DNA of 18,919 nt from Salmonirosea sp038204185 (GCA_038204185.1 JBBRDE010000086.1:1-18919); one strand, 5' to 3'; shown: positions 8,409-16,746, counted from the first letter of the stretch. Numbers and translations: made by a program. The notes: a model not told the origin generated them from the sequence alone.

Positions 8409-11072
8409 CTATAATTCAAACAATCCCAATTGACTTGGTTTTGACTCTGCTAGTTCAATCTGACGGACATCGTGAATCAGTTCCGCAACATCCGATTCGG
8501 AAGTAGCCTCCAGCTCCGGCTCATAGTCATTCTGAACCGGGGCCGGCTCTACTTCCTGCGGTGCCTCCGCTTCGGGGAGGGGGGCAAGCCAATGCACGTC
8601 TTTGACCCGTTCGGAGGTCAGTTTGTTACCCATCGCTTTCCAGCCCCGCACATCCACCGCTTCTTCGGCGAGAATCTCCTCCGTTTCGGTCGGTGCTTTT
8701 GCCGATTTCTGCAACGAAAGCTGTAGCCTGGGGTGCTTCTCTAAAGACGAAAGTAGCAGCTTGCTACCCTTGGCCTCGCTGATGAAGAGGAATTTCTTAT
8801 CGGCGGTAGTAGTCTCGATCTGGAATCGCTTGATGTAATGGATTTTCTGCCCGTTGTCGAAATACACCGCCGTAACGATACGGGCCGGGTCGAACTTGGT
8901 GAGCAGCAGCACGTCGGACGTTTCGAAGTGATTGGTAAGGTCAAAATTGGTCAACTCGTAGGCCCCCTCCCTGTAGATGACAAGAAGATAATCTTTGGCG
9001 TCGAAATTACCCAAATACACCCCGCGATCGTCTCGATTAAGCCGACCGATTGTGGAATCGTACCAGATGCCCACGCCGCCCAGGGTCGATACCCCGGCCT
9101 GCTTGAGCGTGATTTTACGGATAGGGTACTTGGTAAGAATATTACCGTTTGCATTACGATTTTTAATGAGCAAATCGGCAAAATTGAAGTCGAATTGTTT
9201 AACCTTAGCCTTGCATTGCGCGGTGAGATTCATGGTAATCACCTCGGCTTCGCCGTTGTCGTTTGCGGTAAAATAGGTGACTTTCGAGCGGGGGGTACCT
9301 TGTGTGAGGTCGTATTCGCGATCGCGGGTTACGGCCGTAATCTGGAAGCGCTTGATGTAAGATACGCCCGTCTTACCCTCCAGATACACCATATTATATA
9401 CTTTACGCTCGTCGTTTTTAACAAAAACGGAACAGTAAATGATGTCTTTACCCACAAATACCTTATCCTGAATCTTGGTGACCAGGCAGCGCCCGTCCCG
9501 TCGGAAAACAATGATGTCGTCAATGTCTGAGCAATCCATGACATACTCATCTTTCTTCAAACCATAGCCAACGAACCCATCGATGCGGTTTACATAGAGT
9601 TTTTGATTATTTGCGGCCACAATTGTGGCCGAAATTTGGTTGAACGTGCGGAGGATGGTTTTGCGCTCGCGACCTTTCCCGTACTTTTTCAACAAGTCTT
9701 TATAATAATCGATGGCATAGCGGACAATATTGGCGAGGTTGTCTTCTGTTTCGGCCAAATCCTCTTCCCAACGGCGCATCTGCTCTTCGGCCTTGAACCC
9801 ATCGTACTTGGAAATACGCTTGATTCGGATCTCGGTTAGGTTCAAAATATCCTCTTCGGTAATCACCCGGTAAAACTGGGCTTTAAAGGGTTCGAGGCCC
9901 TTCGCGATGGTTTGGAGTACAGCCTCAAACGTTTCACAATCTTCAATATCGCGGTAAATACGGTTTTCGATAAAGATTTTTTCGAGTGAACCGTACAGTA
10001 TTTTTTCCAGTAAATTGGCTTTTTTGATTTCCAGTTCTTGCCGCAGCAGGTCAACGGTCTTCTCTGTATTATACCGGAGAATATCGGTTACGGCCAGAAA
10101 ATGGGGCTTATCGCCCATAATAATACAGGCATTGGGCGAGATGGATACCTCGCATTCGGTGAAGGCATACAACGCATCCATCGTTATATCGGGCGAAACA
10201 CCGGGAGCCAGATGAATCTGGATTTCTACCTCGGCAGCGGTGTTGTCCACCACCTTCTTAACTTTAATTTTGCCGCTGTCGTTGGCTTTAATAATCGAGT
10301 CGATGATGGATGTGGTGGTGGTACCGTAGGGTATGTCCTTCACTACCAGCATTTTTTTGTCTTCTTCCTCGATCCGGGCCCGAACGCGTACCTTTCCCCC
10401 CCGATGACCGTCGTTATAAGCGGACACATCGACGAAGCCGCCTGTCTGGAAGTCAGGAAAAACCGCTACCTCTTTTCCTTTCAGGATATCTATGGACGCT
10501 TCGAGTAGCTCGCAAAAATTGTGCGGCAGGATTTTGGTCGATAGCCCCACCGCGATTCCCTCCACACCCTGGGCCAGCAACAGCGGAAATTTTACGGGTA
10601 GCGTGACGGGCTCGCGCTTGCGACCATCATAGGATAATTGCCAATTGGTGGTGTCGCCGTTAAAAACTACTTCCCTGGCAAACTTCGACAGGCGGACTTC
10701 GATGTAACGCGGCGCGGCGGCCCCATCGCCGGTTCTGACGTCGCCCCAGTTGCCCTGGGTGTCCAGTAGTAATTCCTTCTGACCCAAGTTGACAATGGCG
10801 TCGTTGATGGAAGCATCGCCATGGGGGTGGTACTGCATGGTGGAGCCTATCACATTGGCCACTTTATTGAACCGGCCGTCGTCCATTTCGTTCAACGCGT
10901 GCATGATGCGGCGCTGTACGGGCTTCAATCCATCTTCAATGGCAGGGACAGCCCGTTCCAGGATAACGTAGGAGGCGTATTCCAAAAACCAATTCTCGTA
11001 TAGACCCGAAATGGGCATTTTTTCGTGCAGTTCTCCGTCTTCAAGGGGGGTATTATTGGTATTTTCTTCCAT
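8409..11072 (-). CDS. parC: DNA topoisomerase IV subunit A
   Basis: The 887-residue protein is the DNA-cleaving subunit of topoisomerase IV, which decatenates replicated chromosomes together with ParE. The winged-helix/tower part carries GLKPVQRRIMHAL near 48-60, the quinolone-region motif YHPHGDASINDA (81-92) and the catalytic tyrosine Tyr123 in AAPRYIEVRL. A helical tower and coiled coil (about 330-470) and a beta-propeller-like C-terminal domain (about 490-790) follow. I find no GyrA box (QRRGGKG-like), so ParC is preferred over GyrA. The position matching E. coli GyrA Ser83 is Ala87; the Asp87 equivalent is kept as Asp91. After the propeller comes an acidic, probably disordered tail of about 70 residues ending SQLGLFEL, in which QLGLF matches a sliding-clamp-binding motif. 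parE is not adjacent. The downstream SanA-like gene starts 3 bases after the stop. Confidence 0.92.
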   Translation of the reverse strand: MEENTNNTPLEDGELHEKMPISGLYENWFLEYASYVILERAVPAIEDGLKPVQRRIMHALNEMDDGRFNKVANVIGSTMQYHPHGDASINDAIVNLGQKELLLDTQGNWGDVRTGDGAAAPRYIEVRLSKFAREVVFNGDTTNWQLSYDGRKREPVTLPVKFPLLLAQGVEGIAVGLSTKILPHNFCELLEASIDILKGKEVAVFPDFQTGGFVDVSAYNDGHRGGKVRVRARIEEEDKKMLVVKDIPYGTTTTSIIDSIIKANDSGKIKVKKVVDNTAAEVEIQIHLAPGVSPDITMDALYAFTECEVSISPNACIIMGDKPHFLAVTDILRYNTEKTVDLLRQELEIKKANLLEKILYGSLEKIFIENRIYRDIEDCETFEAVLQTIAKGLEPFKAQFYRVITEEDILNLTEIRIKRISKYDGFKAEEQMRRWEEDLAETEDNLANIVRYAIDYYKDLLKKYGKGRERKTILRTFNQISATIVAANNQKLYVNRIDGFVGYGLKKDEYVMDCSDIDDIIVFRRDGRCLVTKIQDKVFVGKDIIYCSVFVKNDERKVYNMVYLEGKTGVSYIKRFQITAVTRDREYDLTQGTPRSKVTYFTANDNGEAEVITMNLTAQCKAKVKQFDFNFADLLIKNRNANGNILTKYPIRKITLKQAGVSTLGGVGIWYDSTIGRLNRDDRGVYLGNFDAKDYLLVIYREGAYELTNFDLTNHFETSDVLLLTKFDPARIVTAVYFDNGQKIHYIKRFQIETTTADKKFLFISEAKGSKLLLSSLEKHPRLQLSLQKSAKAPTETEEILAEEAVDVRGWKAMGNKLTSERVKDVHWLAPLPEAEAPQEVEPAPVQNDYEPELEATSESDVAELIHDVRQIELAESKPSQLGLFEL

Positions 11073-11199
11073 AAAGGAAATAAGAGGGTAGAAATTTAGT
11101 GATCAGTAAAAATACAAATTTTTTAAGACAATTCTTCCTTGAATTGGATGAAAAGGAATTGCCATGTAATTATTTTTATAGGCTCTTAACAATAAACTC

Positions 11200-11865
11200 T
11201 CAGGATTCCAGCAGGGTCAGTAGTTCGCTGATCATCATCGCGGTGGCTCCCCACACCTTATAGTTCTGGATCAGATAGTGCGGTGCCTGAATGAGCTTAC
11301 CCCGTACCTCAACTTCGCTTTGACCCACGATGCTTTTGTCCCTGATTTCCCGGTAGGGTACCTCGATTACTTTTTCAACCTCGCACGGATCGGGGTAAAA
11401 ATCGGGGCGGTAGGGTAGGTACGCTATTACGGGCAGAACAAAAAAATTGCTGGGGGGAATGAATAGCTCACTAAGTACACCCACTATCTGCACATCATTG
11501 AGTCGTAAACCAATTTCTTCCTGGGCTTCGCGTTTGGCGGTGCGTAGGAGATCCTCATCTGTAAGCTCAAACCGTCCACCGGGAAACGCCATTTGGCCAG
11601 AATGAACCCCATCATAAGCGGGACGAAGAATCAGCGGCAGGAAAATCTCCCCTTGATGGGGATAAAAAAGAATGAGCACCGCGCTCTTGCGGGTACGGGC
11701 ATTGGGCCGGGCCAGCAACCGCAGGGGGGAGTTGACTGCCATGCCGGCATGCGCCCTTTCACCTGGCAGTGGTGCCTTGAATTTTTGGGTTACGTCCGCA
11801 ATAAAGGTATCGAAAAAGTGGTTCGACATGAATTCGTTAAACTGGCAAACAGGCCAGGTCGTCAA
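11200..11865 (-). CDS. CoA-type NUDIX hydrolase (CoA pyrophosphatase-like)
   Basis: The 221-residue protein probably cleaves coenzyme A or acyl-CoA to 4'-phosphopantetheine and 3',5'-ADP. The NUDIX box lies at about 97-120 (GRFELTDEDLL then KREAQEEIGL) with metal ligands Glu113, Glu116 and Glu117. Just before it is the CoA-subfamily signature LILRPAYDGVHSGQMAFPGG (residues 78-97), which separates this group from other NUDIX enzymes. The spacing inside the box is one residue longer than the textbook consensus, as is usual in CoA hydrolases. Met13 (codon at 11827-11829) is an alternative start and may be the real one, since the first 12 residues look unrelated to the family. It starts 38 bases after the FAD-protein stop on the same strand, suggesting co-transcription. 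Substrate is inferred from the signature. Confidence 0.88.
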   Translation of the reverse strand: MTTWPVCQFNEFMSNHFFDTFIADVTQKFKAPLPGERAHAGMAVNSPLRLLARPNARTRKSAVLILFYPHQGEIFLPLILRPAYDGVHSGQMAFPGGRFELTDEDLLRTAKREAQEEIGLRLNDVQIVGVLSELFIPPSNFFVLPVIAYLPYRPDFYPDPCEVEKVIEVPYREIRDKSIVGQSEVEVRGKLIQAPHYLIQNYKVWGATAMMISELLTLLES

Positions 11866-11903
11866 TTTTACTAAAATAATGGCACACTATCAAAGCCGTA
11901 GAC

Positions 11904-13478
11904 TTATTTCCGGTAATGAAGTACCAGCTGCTCGGCACATCGCTCACCATCCATCGCCGCCGACATGATACCGCCCGCATATCCGGCACCCTCGCCACAG
12001 GGAAACAGCCGCCTGAGGGAAGGGTGCTCGCAGCGGATCGGATCGCGCGGGATTCGCACCGGTGAAGAGGTGCGGCTCTCGATGCCGATTAGCTGGGCTT
12101 CATTCGTGGCATAACCGCGCATCTTCTTCCCAAATTCAAGCAAACCCTGTTTCAGAGGGTAGGCGATGTTGTCGGGAAGTACCCCGAACAAATCGGTCGA
12201 CAGCAAACCCGGCTGATAGGAGGTTTCGTTTAGAGCAGTCGAAATTTTACCGGCTAGGAAATCATGCACCCTTTGTGCTGGGGCAGTTTGGGTACCTCCT
12301 GTCATTTTGCAGGCGTTTTGCTCCACTTCGCGCTGGAATTGCAACCCCGCCAAAGGGCCCAACCCGGCGTATTTCTTGGTGTCGGAAGGATTTGTGGCCA
12401 CGACGATTCCAGAATTGGCGTAGCGGGAGTCCCGGCGAGAAGGAGACATGCCGTTGACCACCAATTCGCCCGGAGCCGTGGCGGAAGGCACGATAAAGCC
12501 TCCCGGACACATACAAAACGAGAACACGCCCCGCTGAATGCCGCCGTAGTGCGTTTGCGCGACGAGGCTGTACGAAGCGGCCGGTAAATAGGGACCTCGG
12601 TCGGGAGTACATTGGTACTGAATCCGATCGATCGCATGCTGGGGATGTTCGATTCGTACACCCATGGCAAAAGGTTTCTCCTCGATCGCCACGTTTCGCG
12701 TGTGCAATAATTCGAAAATATCTCGGGCCGAATGTCCGGTTGCTAGTATTACACCGAGACCGGTATATTCTTGACCATTGCTGGTGACTATGCCATTAAT
12801 TTCATTCTGCTCGATGATCAGATCGACTACCCGGCTGTCGAAATGAATTTCCCCGCCCGCCCGCAGGATGGTTTCCCGCATCTCAGCGACTATTTTAGGG
12901 AGCTTATTGGTACCGATGTGCGGATGGGCTTCTACCAGAATATCTTCACTGGCCCCGTGGGCGACAAAAATTTCCAGAATCCGCCGAATGTTGCCCCGTT
13001 TGTTGGAGCGGGTATAGAGCTTTCCGTCGGAGTAGGTACCCGCACCCCCTTCCCCGAAACAATAATTGGAATCGGGATTTACGATATGGTGCTTATTGAT
13101 GGCGGCCAAATCCCGACGGCGGGAGCGGACATCTTTTCCGCGTTCCAAAATGATGGGCTTGATGCCCGCTTCAATCAGTCGCAGCGCGGCAAAGGTACCA
13201 GCAGGACCGCAACCCACAATAACCACAGCTTCCTGTTGACTGACATCGGCTTGGGGTTTGCTATATTCGATGAAATCGGTGGGTACCTCGTCCACAAAAA
13301 TATCGGCCTGCACATTCACTTTTACTTGGCTTCCTCGAGCGTCGATGGATTGGCGGGTTTTGCGGATCAGTACCTGGTCGGGATCGCGAACGCGAAGATC
13401 GGAAAGAACGTAGTCACGGAAGGCTTTTTCTTCCAGCGCCACCTCGGGCGGAAGAATGTACTGCTTGGTAATCGGCAT
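11904..13478 (-). CDS. FAD-dependent oxidoreductase, COG2509 family
   Basis: The 524-residue protein is a flavoprotein of the uncharacterised FAD-dependent dehydrogenase group often named NAD(P)/FAD-dependent oxidoreductase. An N-terminal domain of about 80 residues precedes the dinucleotide fold, whose FAD-binding GxGxxG is GCGPAG at 89-94, with ERGKD as the ribose-binding acidic end of strand two. Family hallmarks include CFGEGGAGTYSDGKL near 145-159, GGVFSFCMCPGG-like residues around 320-333 (seen here as GVFSFCMCPGG), the RTSSPVRIPRD run and the C-terminal FAD-contacting segment CGEGAGYAGGI near 495-505. The substrate is unknown. It sits between the DoxX-like gene (48-base gap) and the NUDIX gene (38-base gap), all on the minus strand. 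Length is normal. Fold and cofactor are certain; the reaction is not. Confidence 0.9.
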   Translation of the reverse strand: MPITKQYILPPEVALEEKAFRDYVLSDLRVRDPDQVLIRKTRQSIDARGSQVKVNVQADIFVDEVPTDFIEYSKPQADVSQQEAVVIVGCGPAGTFAALRLIEAGIKPIILERGKDVRSRRRDLAAINKHHIVNPDSNYCFGEGGAGTYSDGKLYTRSNKRGNIRRILEIFVAHGASEDILVEAHPHIGTNKLPKIVAEMRETILRAGGEIHFDSRVVDLIIEQNEINGIVTSNGQEYTGLGVILATGHSARDIFELLHTRNVAIEEKPFAMGVRIEHPQHAIDRIQYQCTPDRGPYLPAASYSLVAQTHYGGIQRGVFSFCMCPGGFIVPSATAPGELVVNGMSPSRRDSRYANSGIVVATNPSDTKKYAGLGPLAGLQFQREVEQNACKMTGGTQTAPAQRVHDFLAGKISTALNETSYQPGLLSTDLFGVLPDNIAYPLKQGLLEFGKKMRGYATNEAQLIGIESRTSSPVRIPRDPIRCEHPSLRRLFPCGEGAGYAGGIMSAAMDGERCAEQLVLHYRK

Positions 13479-13526
13479 TTGAAAGGGATTTATCCTTTAA
13501 AAAACACAAATTTACACAAATCAGCC

Positions 13527-13868
13527 CTAATTTGTGTATTGATAGGCCCACCAGATCAGAACCAGTTGAATGGGAAGGCGGCCCCACCGCAGCAAGGCCG
13601 ACATTTCCTGAAAAGGGGTACCATAGGCCATGTAAATGTTGGCTGGAAATACGGCAATTAGCAAAACGATAATGCCCCACGCCGCCCAGTTACGGGTAAT
13701 GAGAAAGAATAGGAGTACCCCCAGAACGAATTCAGCTACTCCCGAAAGAGCTACCAATAACTCGTGTTGAGGTAGGTAGGGGGGCATGATTCTCAGGTAA
13801 AAGCGTGGGTTGATGAAATGGTTGATGCCCGCCGCGATATACAGGAATCCCATGAGGTACATGAGCAT
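13527..13868 (-). CDS. DoxX-like small integral membrane protein
   Basis: The 113-residue protein has four predicted membrane helices: roughly residues 2-18, 36-58, 62-82 and 94-110. The first carries GFLYIAAGINHFINPRFYLRIMP; AGxxHFxxPxxY is characteristic of DoxX-like proteins of this size. These proteins are widespread in Bacteroidota; their biochemical role is not established, though some relatives act with quinone or thiol redox partners. It is followed after 48 bases by the FAD-dependent protein, so it is probably the first gene of the DoxX-FAD-NUDIX run. Its start faces the divergent glutaryl-CoA dehydrogenase gene across 70 bases. Confidence 0.8.
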   Translation of the reverse strand: MLMYLMGFLYIAAGINHFINPRFYLRIMPPYLPQHELLVALSGVAEFVLGVLLFFLITRNWAAWGIIVLLIAVFPANIYMAYGTPFQEMSALLRWGRLPIQLVLIWWAYQYTN

Positions 13869-13938
13869 AGGAATGGAGGGAGAAATGAATTTTCGGGAAA
13901 ATTGGATTAGCTTCGTAAAGTAGTAAATAAATAGTTGT

Positions 13939-15096
13939 ATGACTGATTTTTATGGCATCGCAGATCTTTTTACCGACGAAAATCGCCTCATTCAAAAGGT
14001 CGTGGCCGATTTTACCAACGTCGAAATCAAACCGATTATGGAAGAGTACGCCCAGCGGGCCGAATTTCCGACGCATCTGATGAAACGGTTCGGGGAGTTA
14101 GGGTTATTGGGTACCACTTTACCCGAGGAATACGGCGGGTCGGGAGCTGACGCCATCAGCTATGGTCTGGTGTGTCAGGAAATCGAACGGGGTGACTCCG
14201 GAATGCGATCCACGATTTCTGTGCAAAGCTCGCTGGTGATGGGACCGATCTATCATTTTGGTACTGAGGCTCAAAAGAAAAAGTACCTTCCAAAACTGGC
14301 TAATGGCGAATACCTAGGTTGCTTCGGCTTGACCGAACCTGATTTTGGCTCCAATCCTGCCGGAATGGCTTCGCATTTCGTGGAGTCGGGTGATCATTAT
14401 GTATTGAATGGCTCTAAAACCTGGATTTCCAATGCACCCCTCGCCGATGTGGCCGTAGTGTGGGCGCGCAACCCGCAGGGTAGGGTGCAGGGGCTGATTC
14501 TGGAACGCGGGATGGATGGTTTCTCTACCCCGGAAATAAAAAATAAATGGTCGCTGCGGACCAGTGCCACCGGTGAACTGGTTTTTGACCATGTAAAGGT
14601 ACCTCAAGAAAATCTGCTGCCAGAAGCGCTGGGGGTAGGTGCCGCGCTCGAATGTCTCGACAATGCCCGATACGGGATTGCCTGGGGAGCGGTGGGCGCG
14701 GCAATCGATTGTTACGAAACGGCGGTTCGGTACGCTCGGGAACGCATCCAGTTTGACAAACCCATTGCGTCTTTTCAGCTGACCCAAAAGAAGTTAGCCG
14801 AAATGCTTTCCGAAATCACTAAAGCGCAGCTCGTGGCCTGGCGGCTGGGTACCCTGAAAAATGCGGGGAAAGCCACCTCGGCGCAGATTTCGCTGGCGAA
14901 GCGAAACAACGTGGCCATGGCCCTGCAGGTAGCTCGCGAAGCCCGGCAGATTATGGGTGGCGTGGGCATTACGGGCCAATTTCCCATCATGCGACACCTG
15001 ATGAACCTGGAATCGGTGGTGACTTATGAAGGTACCCACGACATCCATTTGCTGATTCTTGGGGCTGAAATTACGGGGATACAGGCTTTCAAATAG
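13939..15096 (+). CDS. gcdH: Glutaryl-CoA dehydrogenase (acyl-CoA dehydrogenase family)
   Basis: The 385-residue FAD enzyme would oxidise and decarboxylate glutaryl-CoA to crotonyl-CoA in lysine and tryptophan breakdown. Acyl-CoA dehydrogenase layout is complete: helical N-domain (1-120), FAD-binding beta domain with CFGLTEPDFGSNPAGM near 128-143 and WISNA near 162, and C-terminal helical domain. The catalytic base is Glu364 in VTYEGTHDIH, the position used by the glutaryl-CoA, short- and medium-chain groups. Arg90 in GMRSTISVQSSLV matches the arginine that binds the free carboxylate of glutaryl-CoA, the main reason for choosing this over butyryl-CoA dehydrogenase. The only close partner is the convergent regulator gene, whose stop is 36 bases away; no electron-transfer flavoprotein genes are present. 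The start ATG gives the expected N-terminus. Confidence 0.88.
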   Translation: MTDFYGIADLFTDENRLIQKVVADFTNVEIKPIMEEYAQRAEFPTHLMKRFGELGLLGTTLPEEYGGSGADAISYGLVCQEIERGDSGMRSTISVQSSLVMGPIYHFGTEAQKKKYLPKLANGEYLGCFGLTEPDFGSNPAGMASHFVESGDHYVLNGSKTWISNAPLADVAVVWARNPQGRVQGLILERGMDGFSTPEIKNKWSLRTSATGELVFDHVKVPQENLLPEALGVGAALECLDNARYGIAWGAVGAAIDCYETAVRYARERIQFDKPIASFQLTQKKLAEMLSEITKAQLVAWRLGTLKNAGKATSAQISLAKRNNVAMALQVAREARQIMGGVGITGQFPIMRHLMNLESVVTYEGTHDIHLLILGAEITGIQAFK

Positions 15097-15132
15097 GGCG
15101 GGGACTATCAGAGTGGTAGGTTATTAACTCAG

Positions 15133-16632
15133 TTAAGCACCTTGCTGCAAAAGTACCTTGATCGTTTTTCTCAATTCTTCGAGTTTGTGTTTTTTGTTCA
15201 GAACCACGGGTGCGGCCATGCGCTCTTTGCAGTCGAAAAGCGAACACCGCTCGCATGTTTCGTTGACCCAGCGGTGCCGAATGGTTGGATCGTCGAGAAA
15301 CGCCACGATTTTACGAGTATCCTCATTGACGAAAATTCCCATCGAAACGCTCACATTTAGATTCTGAGCGGGAGCAGTGTGCTGAGCAAAACTAATCATG
15401 AGGTACTCCTCTTCACTGTCGACATAGCGGGAAAGCTGGGCTTTGCAAATGGTGTGACCGCTTCCTCCCAGTTTCATTTTTTCTGCTAAATCCTGTAAAA
15501 TGGTCAACGATACCCAACGGCGGCAATAGTACTCATCCTTTACTGTGTGAGGAATGTGCTTGCGGGCGATGTGCATTTCCTTGGTAAGCTCAAACTGGTT
15601 ATGGCCAGCGAAGTTGTTGAAACGCAGGAAAAATATTTGGTTTATCCCGAAGTTCCTGGGTAAAATATTGCTGAGGCGGTAACAAAACGATTCGGGGGTG
15701 GTATTGAAAGTTTCGATCATTTCCAGCAACTGGTTCGGTTGCCAGTTTTTTTGCCCAAAAAAGGCCCTCAGTCGTGGAACAAGCAGCGTTCTTCGAATAA
15801 TGATCGCACTGGAAAAGTAAGAAGCTTTAAAATTATTAAGCAGTTGTTCGAAAGAATCAGCCTCTACTAATGAAGTAGTAAAAAGCCTATTTTTTAACTT
15901 CATGTATTGATAGCCAATCTCTCGACCATAGATGAAGGATTTTTGTACACCGGTAAGATTGGCGTTGATCAGGAGAACATTTCCGTCCGAACGAGGGATG
16001 AGTAGTGACCGAACTGCTTGTAGCTCCGGATTTGTGGCTTTGTTGATAGGCTTAATCGTATAGCCATAGTCTTGCTGCAAAATCTCCGCCAGATATTGCT
16101 CATCCGGTACCCGTGCGTCAGCAATTTCTTTTTTGGCAAGGTAGGCTTCGGCGGCATGTTCTATCTCTTCAAAATAGTTGTCGTTCATCTCCTGGTAGGT
16201 ACGCAGCGCCGACAAATAGAATTGCTCGACCGACATGTTGTAGTTGCGGGCGATCTCGATCAGCGTGCCAATAAAAGCACTTACCTTGGTAGGAGCATCC
16301 GATAGCATCTCCAGCAGGGTGGATTGGTCGATCCCGAACAAGTCTAATGGCAATTCGGACAGTACGTTTGATCGCAGGAGTTCTGTAATGGGCTCCAGTC
16401 GCTTGCTTAATTTTAGGGATACCAGTGCATCGTACTCCACACCGAGGGCCGCGGCGAGGGCAATAATCTTATCCGACTTGGGATACTTTTTTCCTTTTTC
16501 TATTTCATTGATATAAGAAATAGATAGTCCCGACTTCTGAGACACCTCACTCAACGATAACCCCTGATCGAGGCGTAGTTGTTTGAGCTTCAGGCCAAAC
16601 ACTATTTTTACATTTTCGGTACTTAGTGCCAC
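15133..16632 (-). CDS. XRE-family regulator with short-chain acyl-CoA (RamB/PrpR-like) C-terminal domain
   Basis: The 499-residue transcription factor has a Cro/CI-type helix-turn-helix at about 13-68 (LKLKQLRLDQGLSLSEVSQK, then SISYINEIEKGKKYP). The middle region (about 165-300) corresponds to an IrrE-like domain, but where peptidases have HExxH it shows YGREIGYQYM (235-244), so protease activity is unlikely. The C-terminal region resembles the short-chain fatty acyl regulators (RamB, PrpR): a Cys370 in EYYCRRWVSL, then the cluster CERCSLFDC with Cys460, Cys463 and Cys468. PrpR of Mycobacterium tuberculosis is known to hold a 4Fe-4S cluster, so cluster binding is plausible here. The start is GTG at 16630-16632; no in-frame ATG lies upstream before a stop. 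Convergent with the glutaryl-CoA dehydrogenase gene, so acyl-CoA control is an inference from domain and position. Confidence 0.85.
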   Translation of the reverse strand: MALSTENVKIVFGLKLKQLRLDQGLSLSEVSQKSGLSISYINEIEKGKKYPKSDKIIALAAALGVEYDALVSLKLSKRLEPITELLRSNVLSELPLDLFGIDQSTLLEMLSDAPTKVSAFIGTLIEIARNYNMSVEQFYLSALRTYQEMNDNYFEEIEHAAEAYLAKKEIADARVPDEQYLAEILQQDYGYTIKPINKATNPELQAVRSLLIPRSDGNVLLINANLTGVQKSFIYGREIGYQYMKLKNRLFTTSLVEADSFEQLLNNFKASYFSSAIIIRRTLLVPRLRAFFGQKNWQPNQLLEMIETFNTTPESFCYRLSNILPRNFGINQIFFLRFNNFAGHNQFELTKEMHIARKHIPHTVKDEYYCRRWVSLTILQDLAEKMKLGGSGHTICKAQLSRYVDSEEEYLMISFAQHTAPAQNLNVSVSMGIFVNEDTRKIVAFLDDPTIRHRWVNETCERCSLFDCKERMAAPVVLNKKHKLEELRKTIKVLLQQGA

Positions 16633-16682
16633 GGATTCGAGGTTAGGTTATGGGTGATAAAGGTAGAAAATTGTAATCCTTA

Positions 16683-16722
16683 GCAAGCAAAAGACCGGAT
16701 CGGTGTCCGGTCTTTTGCTTGC
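16683..16722. terminator. 17-bp perfect hairpin, probable bidirectional terminator
   Basis: GCAAGCAAAAGACCGGA (16683-16699) pairs exactly with TCCGGTCTTTTGCTTGC (16706-16722) around the loop TCGGTG. It lies 24 bases past the stop codon of the collagen-like lipoprotein gene on the minus strand and 50 bases upstream of the regulator's GTG start. Its main role is probably to end the lipoprotein transcript and insulate the regulator. The T-rich part lies inside the stem rather than after it, so termination may not be strong. Confidence 0.7.
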
Positions 16723-16746
16723 AGCCATAGGTGTTTAACGCCAATT

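Noticed and set aside
8409..11072. Calling the topoisomerase subunit GyrA
   Set aside because: No GyrA box is seen, and the sequence has the ParC-like HPHGDASI motif and an acidic tail. ParC is preferred, though only a phylogeny would settle it.
12771..13661. A 296-residue open frame on the plus strand opposite the FAD-dependent protein and the start of the DoxX-like gene
   Set aside because: It mirrors a well-recognised gene, has no recognisable domain, and GC-rich third positions easily keep the opposite frame open. Same for the 230-residue frame at 8838-9530 opposite parC and the 159-residue frame at 2349-2828 opposite the SusD gene.
13869..13938. Promoter for gcdH with a -7 box TAGCTTCG
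   Set aside because: There is no TTTG or TTG at 17-21 bases upstream, and the box itself has a mismatch.
15133..16632. Calling the regulator an ImmA/IrrE metallopeptidase
   Set aside because: The zinc-binding HExxH is replaced by REIGY, so the peptidase site is lost even though the fold is probably related.
16649..16680. Possible promoter of the regulator gene (TACCTTTA with an upstream TTG about 18 bases away, minus strand)
   Set aside because: The -7 box lacks the final G and the upstream element overlaps the hairpin stem, so the match is too loose.
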